A stretch of DNA of 64,000 bases from Sporocytophaga myxococcoides DSM 11118 (GTDB lineage Bacteria > Bacteroidota > Bacteroidia > Cytophagales > Cytophagaceae), in assembly GCF_000426725.1 (NCBI RefSeq), contig NZ_KE384561.1, positions 1 to 64,000 of the forward strand, given 5' to 3'. Below, in pieces: positions 15,545 to 24,792 of the stretch. The position numbers were made by a program, and so were the translations under genes. How positions within the stretch are numbered: the first letter of the stretch is position 1; every line of letters begins with the position of its first letter. The notes under the pieces were generated by a model. The model ran no database searches and had not been told where the DNA came from. It worked only from the letters and a program-made list of their open reading frames with translations.

Positions 15545-16378
15545 TTATATGTATCCGATTGATCTTAAAAAAGTGGTATAATCAGAAGTCCTGCGTTGAA
15601 AGATATGTACAGTAGCAAATCCGATTGCAGTTCTATGACGATAGTTCATAAAACTAAGATCTGAAACCCCAAGGGCTCTTTTTGCCATGTTCATCGCCTC
15701 TCTTGATATACCTCCTGTAACTGCTGAAACTGCTGACATTATGGGCCCTGAAGGATTTAATGTAGCATTGATCTCATTTCTCACAGTGTCTGTAAACTGG
15801 TCATTATGTGAAGTAATATAGTTTTCAACAATCGATTGCTCAAAACGTACCATCTGAATATCAAAATCAAAACAGCTGATCTCTCTCGGATGTATCACGC
15901 ATGGTGAGTTATTTACAAATGCGAAAGGAAAATTATTTTCTGTAGTGTACAAAAGGCAATAAATCACATACATATTTTCTTCTAAAAGAAGACGATTTAC
16001 TTCCGATAGTACATTTATCGTTGCCTGACTCAAGACTAAAGATCGGGCAACTCCTTCTATCGCTCCAAGAGCAGCCCAGGTTGTAACTACAGTTGTAGCG
16101 TGGAAGAACTTAATACCCCTCGATCGTCTGTCTGGTAAAGAAGAATATTCAAACACGTAGGACATAAAATCATAATATGCATTTCGCTGTCGTACGGAGG
16201 TAAACTCGCTTGCTCTCCTTGCTCTTGTAATGTTCAAACAAGCATTACAAAAGGTATTTTGTCTGATGATGGCATCTGGCCAGGGCGGACTGGTCTCCAT
16301 TGACAGCCTGGTATAAGCCAGTCTGTCATATAGAAGCCAATCATTAGCGCCACTTACAGGAGGATTCTGTAATTCCAT
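15545..16378 (-). CDS. Unassigned protein of the three-gene cluster (277 aa)
   Basis: I start it at ATG 16376-16378 (MELQNPPVSGANDW), 11 bp after the stop of the 964-aa gene; an in-frame upstream start would add 26 atypical residues overlapping that gene. The protein has an Arg/Tyr-rich N-terminal third (RQNTFCNACLNITRARR), a mildly hydrophobic centre (TTVVTTWAALGAIEGVARSL, possibly a buried helix) and a C-terminal helical region (ISREAMNMAKRALGV) ending TTFLRSIGYI. The CNAC pair might be structural. No family recognised. Tight spacing implies co-expression and probably joint function with the 964-aa protein. Confidence 0.75.
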   Translation of the reverse strand: MELQNPPVSGANDWLLYDRLAYTRLSMETSPPWPDAIIRQNTFCNACLNITRARRASEFTSVRQRNAYYDFMSYVFEYSSLPDRRSRGIKFFHATTVVTTWAALGAIEGVARSLVLSQATINVLSEVNRLLLEENMYVIYCLLYTTENNFPFAFVNNSPCVIHPREISCFDFDIQMVRFEQSIVENYITSHNDQFTDTVRNEINATLNPSGPIMSAVSAVTGGISREAMNMAKRALGVSDLSFMNYRHRTAIGFATVHIFQRRTSDYTTFLRSIGYI

Positions 16379-16389
16379 TTTTTTTAAGA

Positions 16390-19284
16390 TTAAAAAGTTG
16401 GCAAATTCGAATCGTTTTGCAAATAGACTAAAGTAGTTGGAAGAACAACTTCCCATGGAGTTCCTTCTGGTAATGCATTTCCAAGATCATCTGTTTCATC
16501 TCTCAGTTCATCAGCAAGAGAAATATACAGGGGATCATTTAATCTTGGAGGCTCTCCTCCTTTCCAGATGGCTCCATTGTTTTCAAGGAAATACATCACA
16601 GCATCATTGTATGCAGGATATACAGGAATTACAACTCTGGCAGATCCCGCTTGCAGGAATTTTGTAAACAATGGATCATTATCATAGATGGTAGACTTGT
16701 GCATCCATTGGTTCTGTCTTGACCAGAAGTAAGGATAGAAAAGGTAAGTAAGATTTTCCCATTCAAATGCCTGTTCGAAAAACTGAATCGTCTTACCTTC
16801 ATCAATTGCGTCAAATATATCAAAGTCAGGAAAACTGGTACCATTTTCTTTCATAGCATTGAATGATCCGAAGAGGTAAGTATCCATCAACAGTTTCACA
16901 CATTGTTTCTTAAGCTCAACCTTTTCAATCTCTCTGTTGATTCGAGGATTCTGACCTGTAACTGCAATACCCTGCTGAACTTCCTGAGCAGCTATTTTCT
17001 CTTCGTACTCCATTTGCAATGCTTTATAAGCATTCATAATCTTTTCGAAAGTCTGAATCTGCCATTGCTCATACTTCGCAGCGCTACGCACACAGCCTGC
17101 AGTAACATTAACAAAGAAAGAGTTCATATCGTAACAGTTCAGTGATACAGGAATGATCCCATCAACATAATTCATAGAACCTGCCTGAAAATCCCATCTC
17201 CTTCTTGCATCATTATCTGTAATGAATGCCCATCCTATATCATTAGAACCTATGGACAACTTAAACTGAGGATTATTCTCATATATGGTAGACAAGCTAA
17301 AGCTTATATTGGTAAGAGAATATCCTTCCGGAATAATCAACTCTTTAGTGCTTTTAGACAGAGAAGTACCATTCTGGATACTTGCATCACTTGACAGGAT
17401 TGTTGAAGCTGTTTTATAGTATGGAGGAGGCGGTGTTATTCCTTGAATATTATAGTCCCTTATAAAATCCTGATAATTGAATTCTGTAATACTCTTATGC
17501 GTCAGTGTTGGGCTAAGAGTCTTAACAGGTTTAATGTCTTTCTTTGGCTTGTGTGTCTGAGCATATTCATAGAAAGCTGCAGGTTCAGGAATAATGAATT
17601 CAAACATCATTCTCTTTCCATAATTATAGATCTGTGCATCATAGTATTTATCTACCCATCTGTAAATGCCTACTGCATGATCCGGCTTCTCCTTATTATC
17701 AACTCCATGTGTGTTAATCTCTTCTACTTCATGAAGCTTTTTGATTGTTCTTTCTTCCTTGGTTTTTTTCTGGATTTTAGAAACAGATCTGTCTATAACT
17801 TCTTTCGCAAAATTGGAGGAATTTTTGTTTGATTCCTGACTGGATGTACTATAAGCAAATTCTCCATGTGCACCAAAGGTTACCACGCCATAAGAACCTG
17901 AAACAGTAACACCAGCCTGAACACTCATTTGCTCCTCAATGGTCTTTTCACTTTCTTTTTTCAGTTCAAACCTTTCTGTACTTTGTGTATCTTTGGTTGT
18001 TTCTTCCGAAGTTTCACTGGTAACAGTAAAGATTTCTTCCGTTCTGTCAAGCACACGATGTTTTCTCTCTTTGTATTCCCCGCGCAGAACATTTTCAATA
18101 TGTGCAACTTCTCCTGCTGTATAGTTTTTGAGTTTTTGTTTTACAACTTTCAGTTCACCTATGCCCAAGGGTTTGATAGATGCTCTGACATTGGTAGATG
18201 GAATATATGGTATAAACTGAAGACCACCTGCCTGCTTAATTTTATCTTCAATATTTGATAGACCAGGAATAGACCTGGCTTCAATCGGCATCACTTTTAA
18301 GAACTCCGAATCTTCAATACTGGACATTCTCAGATACAAAGTATCCAGTGTCTGCTGAAGCTCCGCTGCAGGTGCACTTACCTGAAAATTTTCCTTATCT
18401 ATTTCATACTCTTTTAATATGGACAATGTGGTCGGGTGTAGTTTAGCAAAACTCCTTTGATCTACTACAGAAATGCTTTTCGCAAAAGTAATCTTGCCTG
18501 TATCTACATAATCTCTTTTTTTGTCTGACTTAGGAGCATCCTGAGTCTCTGAAACCAGCTTATTCTCAAACTTTAATTTCCTTAATTCCTCAATAGCCCT
18601 GTGCGTATTGATGAAATCATTCCACAGCTTTTTATATTCGTTTATTTTATCAGGATCCGGCTTCTTCTCTTCTGGCTTTTCAACTTTGACTGTAGGCTTT
18701 GGAAGATTAGTAAATAATGGTGCTACCAATGGTTGAGCATTGATGGCTCTTCGAAAATCTGAGAAACTATCAATCCTGGATTGATTGATTAAATCCAACA
18801 AATGGAAAACTCTTAAGCCTTTAGTTAATATTTCCAGATTTTGATTTTCTGTTTTTGATAAAATATAAAAGGCATAATACCTGTCCCATATGTTGTTCAG
18901 TAAATGTTTTGACTCATCCTTTTCCAGGAAAGAAGAGATGGAGTCATTAATGATCCCACCTATTTTTTCCTTTATAATTTCCAGGTTAAAAGTGCCTTTG
19001 GATATGGCTTTTGCTTCTTCATATATACGAGACAGTCTGTAATCACCGTCTACTTCAGGATAAGCAATGTTGTAGTTATTAGATCGAATGAAATCTGATA
19101 CTTGTTCAGAAATTTTATTTCCATCTCTCTTTGTGAAGGTATTAACTAGTCTGCCAACAGGAGTTTCTTCAGGTTTCCTCTTGTCTTTGATAAAATTAGT
19201 TTCAAGATCCCTTCTGTCAATAGTGACAGGAGGTCTGAGTGCTACAAATTTAAAAATGTCGGTTTTGTTGATGTTCTCTGGCAT
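16390..19284 (-). CDS. Large unassigned protein of the three-gene cluster (964 aa)
   Basis: No signal peptide. Residues 1-200 are helical; about 205-250 is a Lys/Glu-rich linker. Residues about 400-520 are unusual: a Ser/Thr/Glu/Lys-rich amphipathic region leads into QAGVTVSGSYGVVTFGAHGE (about 456-475), an alternating small/hydrophobic beta pattern bordered by Ser-rich segments and a second charged helix. Such an arrangement resembles membrane-inserting beta-hairpins of pore-forming proteins or a fibre-like beta segment, but I cannot decide. Residues 530-570 contain GIYRWVDKYYDAQIYNYGKR; the C-terminal half is mixed with many aromatic residues. No family recognised. First gene of the cluster; an upstream element at 19489-19578 is shared with 24793-26973. 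Confidence 0.8.
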   Translation of the reverse strand: MPENINKTDIFKFVALRPPVTIDRRDLETNFIKDKRKPEETPVGRLVNTFTKRDGNKISEQVSDFIRSNNYNIAYPEVDGDYRLSRIYEEAKAISKGTFNLEIIKEKIGGIINDSISSFLEKDESKHLLNNIWDRYYAFYILSKTENQNLEILTKGLRVFHLLDLINQSRIDSFSDFRRAINAQPLVAPLFTNLPKPTVKVEKPEEKKPDPDKINEYKKLWNDFINTHRAIEELRKLKFENKLVSETQDAPKSDKKRDYVDTGKITFAKSISVVDQRSFAKLHPTTLSILKEYEIDKENFQVSAPAAELQQTLDTLYLRMSSIEDSEFLKVMPIEARSIPGLSNIEDKIKQAGGLQFIPYIPSTNVRASIKPLGIGELKVVKQKLKNYTAGEVAHIENVLRGEYKERKHRVLDRTEEIFTVTSETSEETTKDTQSTERFELKKESEKTIEEQMSVQAGVTVSGSYGVVTFGAHGEFAYSTSSQESNKNSSNFAKEVIDRSVSKIQKKTKEERTIKKLHEVEEINTHGVDNKEKPDHAVGIYRWVDKYYDAQIYNYGKRMMFEFIIPEPAAFYEYAQTHKPKKDIKPVKTLSPTLTHKSITEFNYQDFIRDYNIQGITPPPPYYKTASTILSSDASIQNGTSLSKSTKELIIPEGYSLTNISFSLSTIYENNPQFKLSIGSNDIGWAFITDNDARRRWDFQAGSMNYVDGIIPVSLNCYDMNSFFVNVTAGCVRSAAKYEQWQIQTFEKIMNAYKALQMEYEEKIAAQEVQQGIAVTGQNPRINREIEKVELKKQCVKLLMDTYLFGSFNAMKENGTSFPDFDIFDAIDEGKTIQFFEQAFEWENLTYLFYPYFWSRQNQWMHKSTIYDNDPLFTKFLQAGSARVVIPVYPAYNDAVMYFLENNGAIWKGGEPPRLNDPLYISLADELRDETDDLGNALPEGTPWEVVLPTTLVYLQNDSNLPTF

Positions 19285-19488
19285 AGGTTTAATGTTTTAG
19301 ATTCATTATAAAAGGTACTTTTGGTCAGTACTAATTGATGTTATATTCAAAGAGGCCAGTTAATAAAAATGAAATCTGGAGCCTTTCTTTTATAAAATAT
19401 AATCAAACAATTATTCTATAACAGTGGATATGCTTCAGTATATATGGATTTTATCTTAAGCAAAACAATACTGTTATCATACTGAAAT

Positions 19489-19578
19489 ATATGATTGATG
19501 TAACAAATCTGCAGATTGAAAAAAAATTATAAAATACCGTAAACAGATAGAAAAGTAAAATACCTTTTCACTGGATAA
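19489..19578 (-). promoter_or_regulatory. Conserved ~90-bp upstream element, copy 1
   Basis: Lies about 205-295 bp upstream of the 964-aa gene. It matches 27052-27143 over about 90 bp, with an almost identical core including ATACCGTAAACAGATAGAAA and TAAAATACCTTTTCAC, plus TGATTGAYGT and CTGCAGAT-like outer blocks. The copies lie upstream of two same-strand genes, so a shared promoter or regulator site is the simplest reading. The remaining spacer 19285-19877 contains no gene. Confidence 0.55.
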
Positions 19579-19620
19579 GACAGAGATGATTGATTAAAGG
19601 CAAATGGACGAGGTAATATA

Positions 19621-19665
19621 TTAAAAGTTAAAAGCTAAAAGTTGAAAATAGAAAGCGCAAGTTGA
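19621..19665. repeat. AGTTAAA-type low-complexity repeat
   Basis: Imperfect heptamer-like units (TTAAAAGTTAAAAGCTAAAA, GTTGAAA) of the same class as those at 4735-4767, 6171-6203 and 24398-24451. Non-coding. Confidence 0.6.
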
Positions 19666-19877
19666 AATCGATCTTTTAGTCAAAGACTCATCAATTCCAT
19701 CTTTCCGTTTTCTCATTAAATGGTATTATAAAATATTAGTGGATGTAGTTTATCCACATATTTCTAATAAATATTTAATTACCTGCAATCATATGAAAGA
19801 TTTACATCAACTTCAGGAGAAACATCGTTAATACTCTTACTTATATCTGTGACATAGCCATTAGTATTATATTTATA

Positions 19878-20588
19878 TTAGAAAGTTTCGGTTGCAGGAG
19901 CCTTCCCTTCTTGCATTGCAGTAATCTTCTTTACCAGATTTTTATTTGCCTTACTCCATACATTAATTTTAAGCCTGCCAATTTGATCTATCCTTGATTT
20001 ATTTTCTATTCCGGTATAGTATTCATAGGTAGACACCCCGTTAACATTAGGTGTTGAAAAAGGCGGCACAGACTCCTCTGTTAATTTTATGACATTCCCA
20101 TCTGATATCACATACTTATACACATACCTAGATACAAATCCCCTTTGATTAGGTCCAGTGATAGATTTTGCATAGTGAAGGGCTTGAATACAATAACCAT
20201 CAGAATCTAAAGAATAATATGTTGTGTCTGTAAAAAAAGCATCATCCTGACTTTCATCTCGAATGTTTTTTACTTCCTTTCCTGTTTTGTCAAGAACAAT
20301 AGTGGTGCGTGATGTTTCTTTTCCCTGCTAATAAGTAATTGAAGTTATAGTGGAGTCGCAGTAAATCATGTCTACATAGGACAAATTGCCTGTATTAAAC
20401 ATTTTAGAAACTTTATTCTCTGAATTATAACTTATTTCAACTGTCATTTGAACTTCCGGATTAGGCATTTTAATGACTCTACAACCGCCAATAGTGCTAT
20501 CCTTACTATCTTTATCCTTTTGGCACGAAGAAAAAATTACTAAACAGAATAAAAGTGAATGGATTAAAAGTAAAATTTTATGTTTCGT
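19878..20588 (-). pseudogene. Disrupted lipoprotein gene (in-frame TAG, ACG in start position)
   Basis: One continuous minus-strand frame runs from 20588 to 19878 except for a TAG at 20328-20330. Its beginning reads as a lipoprotein signal: KHKILLLIHSLLF then LVIFSSCQKD with lipobox Cys. The expected start codon is ACG (20586-20588) and no ATG, GTG or TTG precedes it in frame before a stop. Upstream of the TAG are about 85 residues; downstream are about 150, ending AMQEGKAPATETF. The protein would have been about 235 aa. Two lesions suggest decay rather than a single sequencing error, although ACG initiation is not impossible. Only the last 81 codons (from GTG 20123) remain as a start-to-stop frame. 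No functional family recognised. Confidence 0.7.
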
Positions 20589-20751
20589 ATTTCTATAAAT
20601 AACGCTATATAAATCAAAGTTACTTAAATCAAAGGATAAATTATTGTATTATGAAAAAAACACCTCAATACTTAAAGAAAGACCATTGCAATTGGTATAG
20701 AGTTTAGCTTCCTTATCCAATATTCAGGTCCAGTTAAATTTGTGTTCATAA

Positions 20752-20784
20752 AAAAGTAGCCTCGTTTTTTATCAGGGCTACTTT
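20752..20784 (-). terminator. Terminator of 20878-22407
   Basis: Arms AAAAGTAGCC and GGCTACTTTT; on the minus strand the stem is followed by five T. It lies about 95 bp past the stop of the minus-strand gene. Confidence 0.65.
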
Positions 20785-20877
20785 TCAAAATATGGTTATG
20801 TAATCTTCACTTAAAAGTCTGCTATCGCTGGTAACACATATGTTACAATGCTCCATTCAGAACTTGATGAACCTACC

Positions 20878-22407
20878 CTAATTTTTGATAAATTTAGAAG
20901 AGTAGATAGCTCCATTTTCATTTAAAATAACCACAGAGTAAATTCCTGAAATAATTTCTTTCACGCTAATAACTTCTTCATTTGATGTAAAGTAACCGCT
21001 TAGAATTTCTCTTCCCTCATAGTTATAAATTTTGTAAAAAGAATCCTGAATACCATCACTGACAATCTTTATTTTATCATTTGATGGATTAGGATATAGG
21101 CTTACAATAGAATTAATTTTATTTTTATTTATTCCACTAACGATTTGTAAAGGAGTTCCCCATTCTATTGTCCCTTTTTTATAATACACCAATTTCCTCA
21201 TTTTCCAGGTTGGCATAGGAGCTAAATCTAAACCATTGTAATAAGGCCCTCCCAACCCTTCCATATAGACATTCTCTATGCTTGGTTCATAACTTTGTGT
21301 ATAACATGAATCAGGTGATTCCTCGGAAGCAATAAGGTTTAAACCTATCGTACCTTTGCTTAATTGAGAAGTTTTTTGATCGACAAATTGATATACATGA
21401 TAATTAAAATAATCAGGATATCTTAGTGTTGGCAACTTATTTAAAAGGTTAGGTAGTGACTGATTCAATTTGATTATAATCTCTGTAGTATCTTTCCCCT
21501 CAGCAGGCGGACGGAAGTCTGGAGGTACCCTGGGATCATTTTGATAATTATTAAACCAATTTTCTATTTTATATACAAGTTCATTATCGGTAATCCTTTT
21601 ATCAATAACGGTACTGATAGTATTTTTGGCTGAGAAATAAATCCTCACACTTGAATCCATTGTATGGAATATATCTCCTATTTCAAAATTATAGATATCA
21701 AGTTCTGTGAGGTTTTTCACTCCCTTACTATTAAATCCCTGAAGAACCAAAGCATTGGTATCATTAGGAAAGTTTAATAAATCATATGTTTTAACAAATC
21801 CATACTTTTGACTTATTTTCCATTCCTTTCCATTAAAAATATGGTCAGCTGGACTTTTGTCTGAGTTATTTTTATAGTTAATAATAACCGTCATTACTGA
21901 ATCAATCAGTATGCTTCCATAAATGCTAATGGGTTCGAAAGCTTTTCGGATCACGCTTGCGGTAAAATGATTATTCCCTTTGGAATAGAAAGTCCAGGAA
22001 TCATTTAACCCTGCATCTTTTCTAAAAATAATTGAATCATTCTCAGCATTAATAAAAATGTCTCGCTTATCCTTTGTTAGTATAATTTTTTTTCCTGCCC
22101 ATGCCGAACTGATTTTAGCATAACAATCATCGCTTCGATTACTCGTATTTTGTTTGACAACTAAACTATTAGTATAAACAGTATCCTGATCTATCAATTC
22201 TTTACTTTGTATTTCCACAGGGATAAAATCACCTGTAGGACCTAACAACCCTAAACGACCAGTGGTAGGACTATACATATATGATGGATTCCCATAACGG
22301 TAAAATGGAATGCTGTCAAAATAGATTGTTTTATATTGACCTAACGCGATATTTGAGGTTAGCAAAAAAACAAAAACTGCAATAACCTTTGTAAAAAGTT
22401 TTATCAT
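20878..22407 (-). CDS. Secreted protein with T9SS sorting domain (509 aa)
   Basis: Signal peptide at residues 1-23 (IAVFVFLLTSNIALGQ). The body (about 25-435) has no recognised catalytic or binding motif; it is rich in Asn, Ser, Tyr and beta-type strands. The last ~75 residues are a T9SS type-A sorting domain: SIVSLYPNPSNDKIKIVSDG ... IYNYEGREILSG ... GIYSVVILNENG. The product should be exported and surface-attached or released. Monocistronic with its own terminator. Repeated WTFYSKGNNHFTASV-like strands give no family call. Confidence 0.75.
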   Translation of the reverse strand: MIKLFTKVIAVFVFLLTSNIALGQYKTIYFDSIPFYRYGNPSYMYSPTTGRLGLLGPTGDFIPVEIQSKELIDQDTVYTNSLVVKQNTSNRSDDCYAKISSAWAGKKIILTKDKRDIFINAENDSIIFRKDAGLNDSWTFYSKGNNHFTASVIRKAFEPISIYGSILIDSVMTVIINYKNNSDKSPADHIFNGKEWKISQKYGFVKTYDLLNFPNDTNALVLQGFNSKGVKNLTELDIYNFEIGDIFHTMDSSVRIYFSAKNTISTVIDKRITDNELVYKIENWFNNYQNDPRVPPDFRPPAEGKDTTEIIIKLNQSLPNLLNKLPTLRYPDYFNYHVYQFVDQKTSQLSKGTIGLNLIASEESPDSCYTQSYEPSIENVYMEGLGGPYYNGLDLAPMPTWKMRKLVYYKKGTIEWGTPLQIVSGINKNKINSIVSLYPNPSNDKIKIVSDGIQDSFYKIYNYEGREILSGYFTSNEEVISVKEIISGIYSVVILNENGAIYSSKFIKN

Positions 22408-22941
22408 AAATGAAATGTTTAAAATAAAAACTGACGTCTTATATCAAATATAATCAATTCTATCTTGAAATTATTCTTTTTTTTATTATTTTATATTCAA
22501 TAAATATCCTTATGACTTCCTGATAACATTTCTTATAGTTCAAATACGGGTAGCAGAAAATTTTATTTTCATATATCAACTATCAGTAAAAGAATATTCT
22601 AACAACATTTTTTACTCTAACTGAAATAGCTATTAAGTTATTTCTTCCAATTTAGGCACTATCTTTTTACTTGGAAATAATATACCTCGTTAAACATTTT
22701 TTTACTAAATAATATCAATAATATGATCTGAATCTGTAAAACATCATCCTATTCAATAATATTAACTATTGAAGACATGTCCCTAAAACAAATAAAATTA
22801 GAATTATAGATAAAAAATGTAACAGATGTCCAAAGCTGGAATTAAAGAACTTAATCTAAGACTCAAACTGAAAGAAGGGCTGAAGTGATTATAATATTGG
22901 TACCAGACTATCTTCGCCTGATACCAATATTGAGAAACAAA
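22408..22941. other. Intergenic region; hairpin near 22893-22931
   Basis: A+T-rich with no open frame worth reporting. An inverted repeat (ATATTGGTACCAG / CTGATACCAATAT, one mismatch) lies 11 bp past the stop of the collagen-like gene and may act as its terminator, without a T-run. The rest is upstream sequence of 20878-22407. Confidence 0.5.
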
Positions 22942-23769
22942 TTATTTAATCTCTACTATTGTAAACCAGATCGTATCTCCTACATTGGTTCTGGTAACAA
23001 AATTTCCTGAACCAGTGCCATCAGCAGACCAACTAGCCAAAGGAACTGCTCCTGCATAAGTAAAGACTGTTGGGAAACTCAATCCCGGAAAGGAACCTGC
23101 AGGCCAGGTAACTTTATATTGCTGGTTAGCTAATCGCTCCAACGTAAATCCTTTTCCAAAGAGAGAATTTGGATTTGCATAACCTGTAATAGTTTTAACA
23201 CTGACTCCTGCCACACCTTGTGGACCTTGAGGACCTGTTGCTCCTGTCGGTCCTGCTGGACCTTGAGGGCCCGTTGCTCCCGTTGGACCTGCCGGACCTT
23301 GAGGACCTGTTGCACCCTGAGGTCCAGCAGCGCCCTGTGGACCTACCGGGCCAGGTATACTACTACCAGACTTTTCTGCATATAATGCATAAGGTACACT
23401 TAATAATTGTGAAACACTTGTAATAGAGTAATTAGAACCTCCGGCAGGATCAATTTCTGTCTTTATAAAATATGGGCCTTTAGACCAGTCAATCGTTGCA
23501 AAATTTCCGGACAAAACATTTCCTCCACCTATTGATACACTTATCAGACCATTGCTATTGCTTTCTGTCTGATGTGCTTCTGAATATACTTCTGTTCCTG
23601 TTGCTGAAGTTTGCAGAATAGTGATTTTTATACCTACTGCTGTATTGACAACCAAAGCATTATTGCTGTTTCTCACCACAGCCTGATAGCTAAGTAAATT
23701 AGGTGTCTGAGCATATGCTGCATGCAGACTGATCAAAGTAATAATTATTAAGTAAAAGTATTTTTTCAT
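22942..23769 (-). CDS. Secreted collagen-like repeat protein
   Basis: A 275-aa protein with a signal peptide (residues 1-20, [10 protein letters not shown]). Residues about 25-137 form a beta-rich N-terminal domain ([17 protein letters not shown] ... [14 protein letters not shown]) common in Bacteroidota surface proteins. Residues 140-188 are about 16 uninterrupted Gly-X-Y triplets ([19 protein letters not shown] type), expected to form a collagen triple helix, so the protein is probably a trimer. A ~85-residue C-terminal domain without a T9SS signature follows. It starts three bases after the stop of the T9SS-domain gene 23773-24261, so the two are almost certainly one operon and may form one surface structure. 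Confidence 0.85.
   Translation of the reverse strand: MKKYFYLIIITLISLHAAYAQTPNLLSYQAVVRNSNNALVVNTAVGIKITILQTSATGTEVYSEAHQTESNSNGLISVSIGGGNVLSGNFATIDWSKGPYFIKTEIDPAGGSNYSITSVSQLLSVPYALYAEKSGSSIPGPVGPQGAAGPQGATGPQGPAGPTGATGPQGPAGPTGATGPQGPQGVAGVSVKTITGYANPNSLFGKGFTLERLANQQYKVTWPAGSFPGLSFPTVFTYAGAVPLASWSADGTGSGNFVTRTNVGDTIWFTIVEIK
23206..23352 (-). repeat. Gly-X-Y coding repeat
   Basis: Nested 9-, 18- and 27-bp repeats encode the collagen-like segment of 22942-23769. Such tracts can expand or contract by slippage, so length may vary between strains. Confidence 0.8.
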
Positions 23770-23772
23770 GAC

Positions 23773-24261
23773 TTAGGAATTTTTAATGATTTTAAAGGTC
23801 TTTAACACTTGTTTCTTTCTGAACACTTTCAGCAGAAAAGTTGTATTGGAAAGGTTTTCCAGATTAATGGTAGTAGAATTGCTGTTTAGCTGACTTTGCT
23901 CAAGCACATTACCGTTTATGTCCAACAGAACAAAACTCAGATTATCAGTGCTTATTCCATCAACCTTTAGTGTTACAGTATTTGCAGTAGGATTGGGATA
24001 TACCTCTGCCAATAAATTAATCTCCGGGTGATCAACACCAGATACCACAGAAACATAAGCATGTTGCACGCCAGTAGAAACAGAGCCCGACGTACCTGAT
24101 GAAGCTTCGAAGCTTGTCAGCCCAATAGAATAGCTTACTGTACCTCCGCTACCGGAGCCTTCTCCGCCAGCAGACACAGTGCTACTCTGAGCCTTTACTC
24201 CAATGATTCCCAGGCTAAGCAAAAGACTTAATGTTACTGCCTTTTTTGTTAATTTAAGCAT
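23773..24261 (-). CDS. Small secreted protein with T9SS sorting domain (162 aa)
   Basis: Signal peptide at residues 1-25 (LLLSLGIIGVKAQ), then a short Gly/Ser-rich domain (GGEGSGSGGTVSYSIGLTSF ... GVQHAYV) and a T9SS type-A sorting domain from about residue 82 (LLAEVYPNPTANTVTLKVDG ... LLKVFRKKQVLKTFKIIKN). Proteins of this size and layout recur in Bacteroidota beside surface or fibre-like proteins. It is the first gene of a two-gene operon with the collagen-like protein and may be its anchor or partner (inferred). Confidence 0.8.
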   Translation of the reverse strand: MLKLTKKAVTLSLLLSLGIIGVKAQSSTVSAGGEGSGSGGTVSYSIGLTSFEASSGTSGSVSTGVQHAYVSVVSGVDHPEINLLAEVYPNPTANTVTLKVDGISTDNLSFVLLDINGNVLEQSQLNSNSTTINLENLSNTTFLLKVFRKKQVLKTFKIIKNS

Positions 24262-24397
24262 AAAAACATTTTAAATTTAGTGTTAGGGATTATAAGGAAT
24301 TCGTTTAATAGGAATTAAATTTAAGAAATTCACGCTATTAGTAAAAATTCAAACCAGGATATGAAGGTCACTTTTCGATAATCGACTCATTTATAAA

Positions 24398-24451
24398 GCT
24401 GAAGCGGAAGGCGGAAAGTTGAAAGTTAAAAGATGATAGTTGAAAGATGAC
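24398..24451. repeat. AGTTGAAAG-type low-complexity repeat
   Basis: Imperfect units (GCGGAAAGTTGAAAGTTAAA, GATGATAGTTGAAAGATGA) of the same class as at 6171-6203 and 19621-19665. It lies in the gene-free stretch 24262-24792, which otherwise carries two similar hairpins (24506-24526 and 24615-24636). Confidence 0.55.
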
Positions 24452-24505
24452 AATCCTGTCCATCTCCTTATCCCTGAATACCGGTATAAGTCTCCGTCAA
24501 TAAAA

Positions 24506-24526
24506 GAGGGAGCTCAAGGCTCCCTC
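24506..24526 (-). terminator. Terminator-like hairpin, distal copy
   Basis: Arms GAGGGAGC and GCTCCCTC with a 5-base loop, followed on the minus strand by TTTTATT. Its flank resembles that of the copy at 24615-24636. Confidence 0.6.
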
Positions 24527-24614
24527 ATAAAAATACCAAAACAAACAATTTAGGGTGGGTGTATTAGTGTTCAAATCTATTTTAGATACTTCATCCATAT
24601 CTAGTCATAAAAGA

Positions 24615-24636
24615 GAGGGAGACCTGGAACTCCCTC
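24615..24636 (-). terminator. Terminator-like hairpin, proximal copy
   Basis: Arms GAGGGAG and CTCCCTC; on the minus strand the stem is followed by a T-rich tract (TCTTTTAT). It lies about 160 bp past the stop of 24793-26973. The ~45-bp unit including the AACCAAACAATT flank is repeated at 24506-24526. Confidence 0.55.
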
Positions 24637-24792
24637 ATTCAAAAAATATAACCAAACAATTATTTAAAAATTACTTTTTGAGTTTAAACTGAGTCTGGAT
24701 AAGCTTTACAGCCTTATGAGTTAAAAGAAGACAGATTGTAATATTAACCGAAGATAACCCTGTCTATCTTTTAATCCCATCAATCCCAGTCG

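Noticed and set aside
17443-17832. Plus-strand 129-codon open frame
   Set aside because: Lies wholly inside the 964-aa gene on the other strand and has shadow-like composition.
23206-23352. CRISPR-like short repeats
   Set aside because: The repeats are in-frame Gly-X-Y codons of a collagen-like gene, with no unique spacers and no cas genes.
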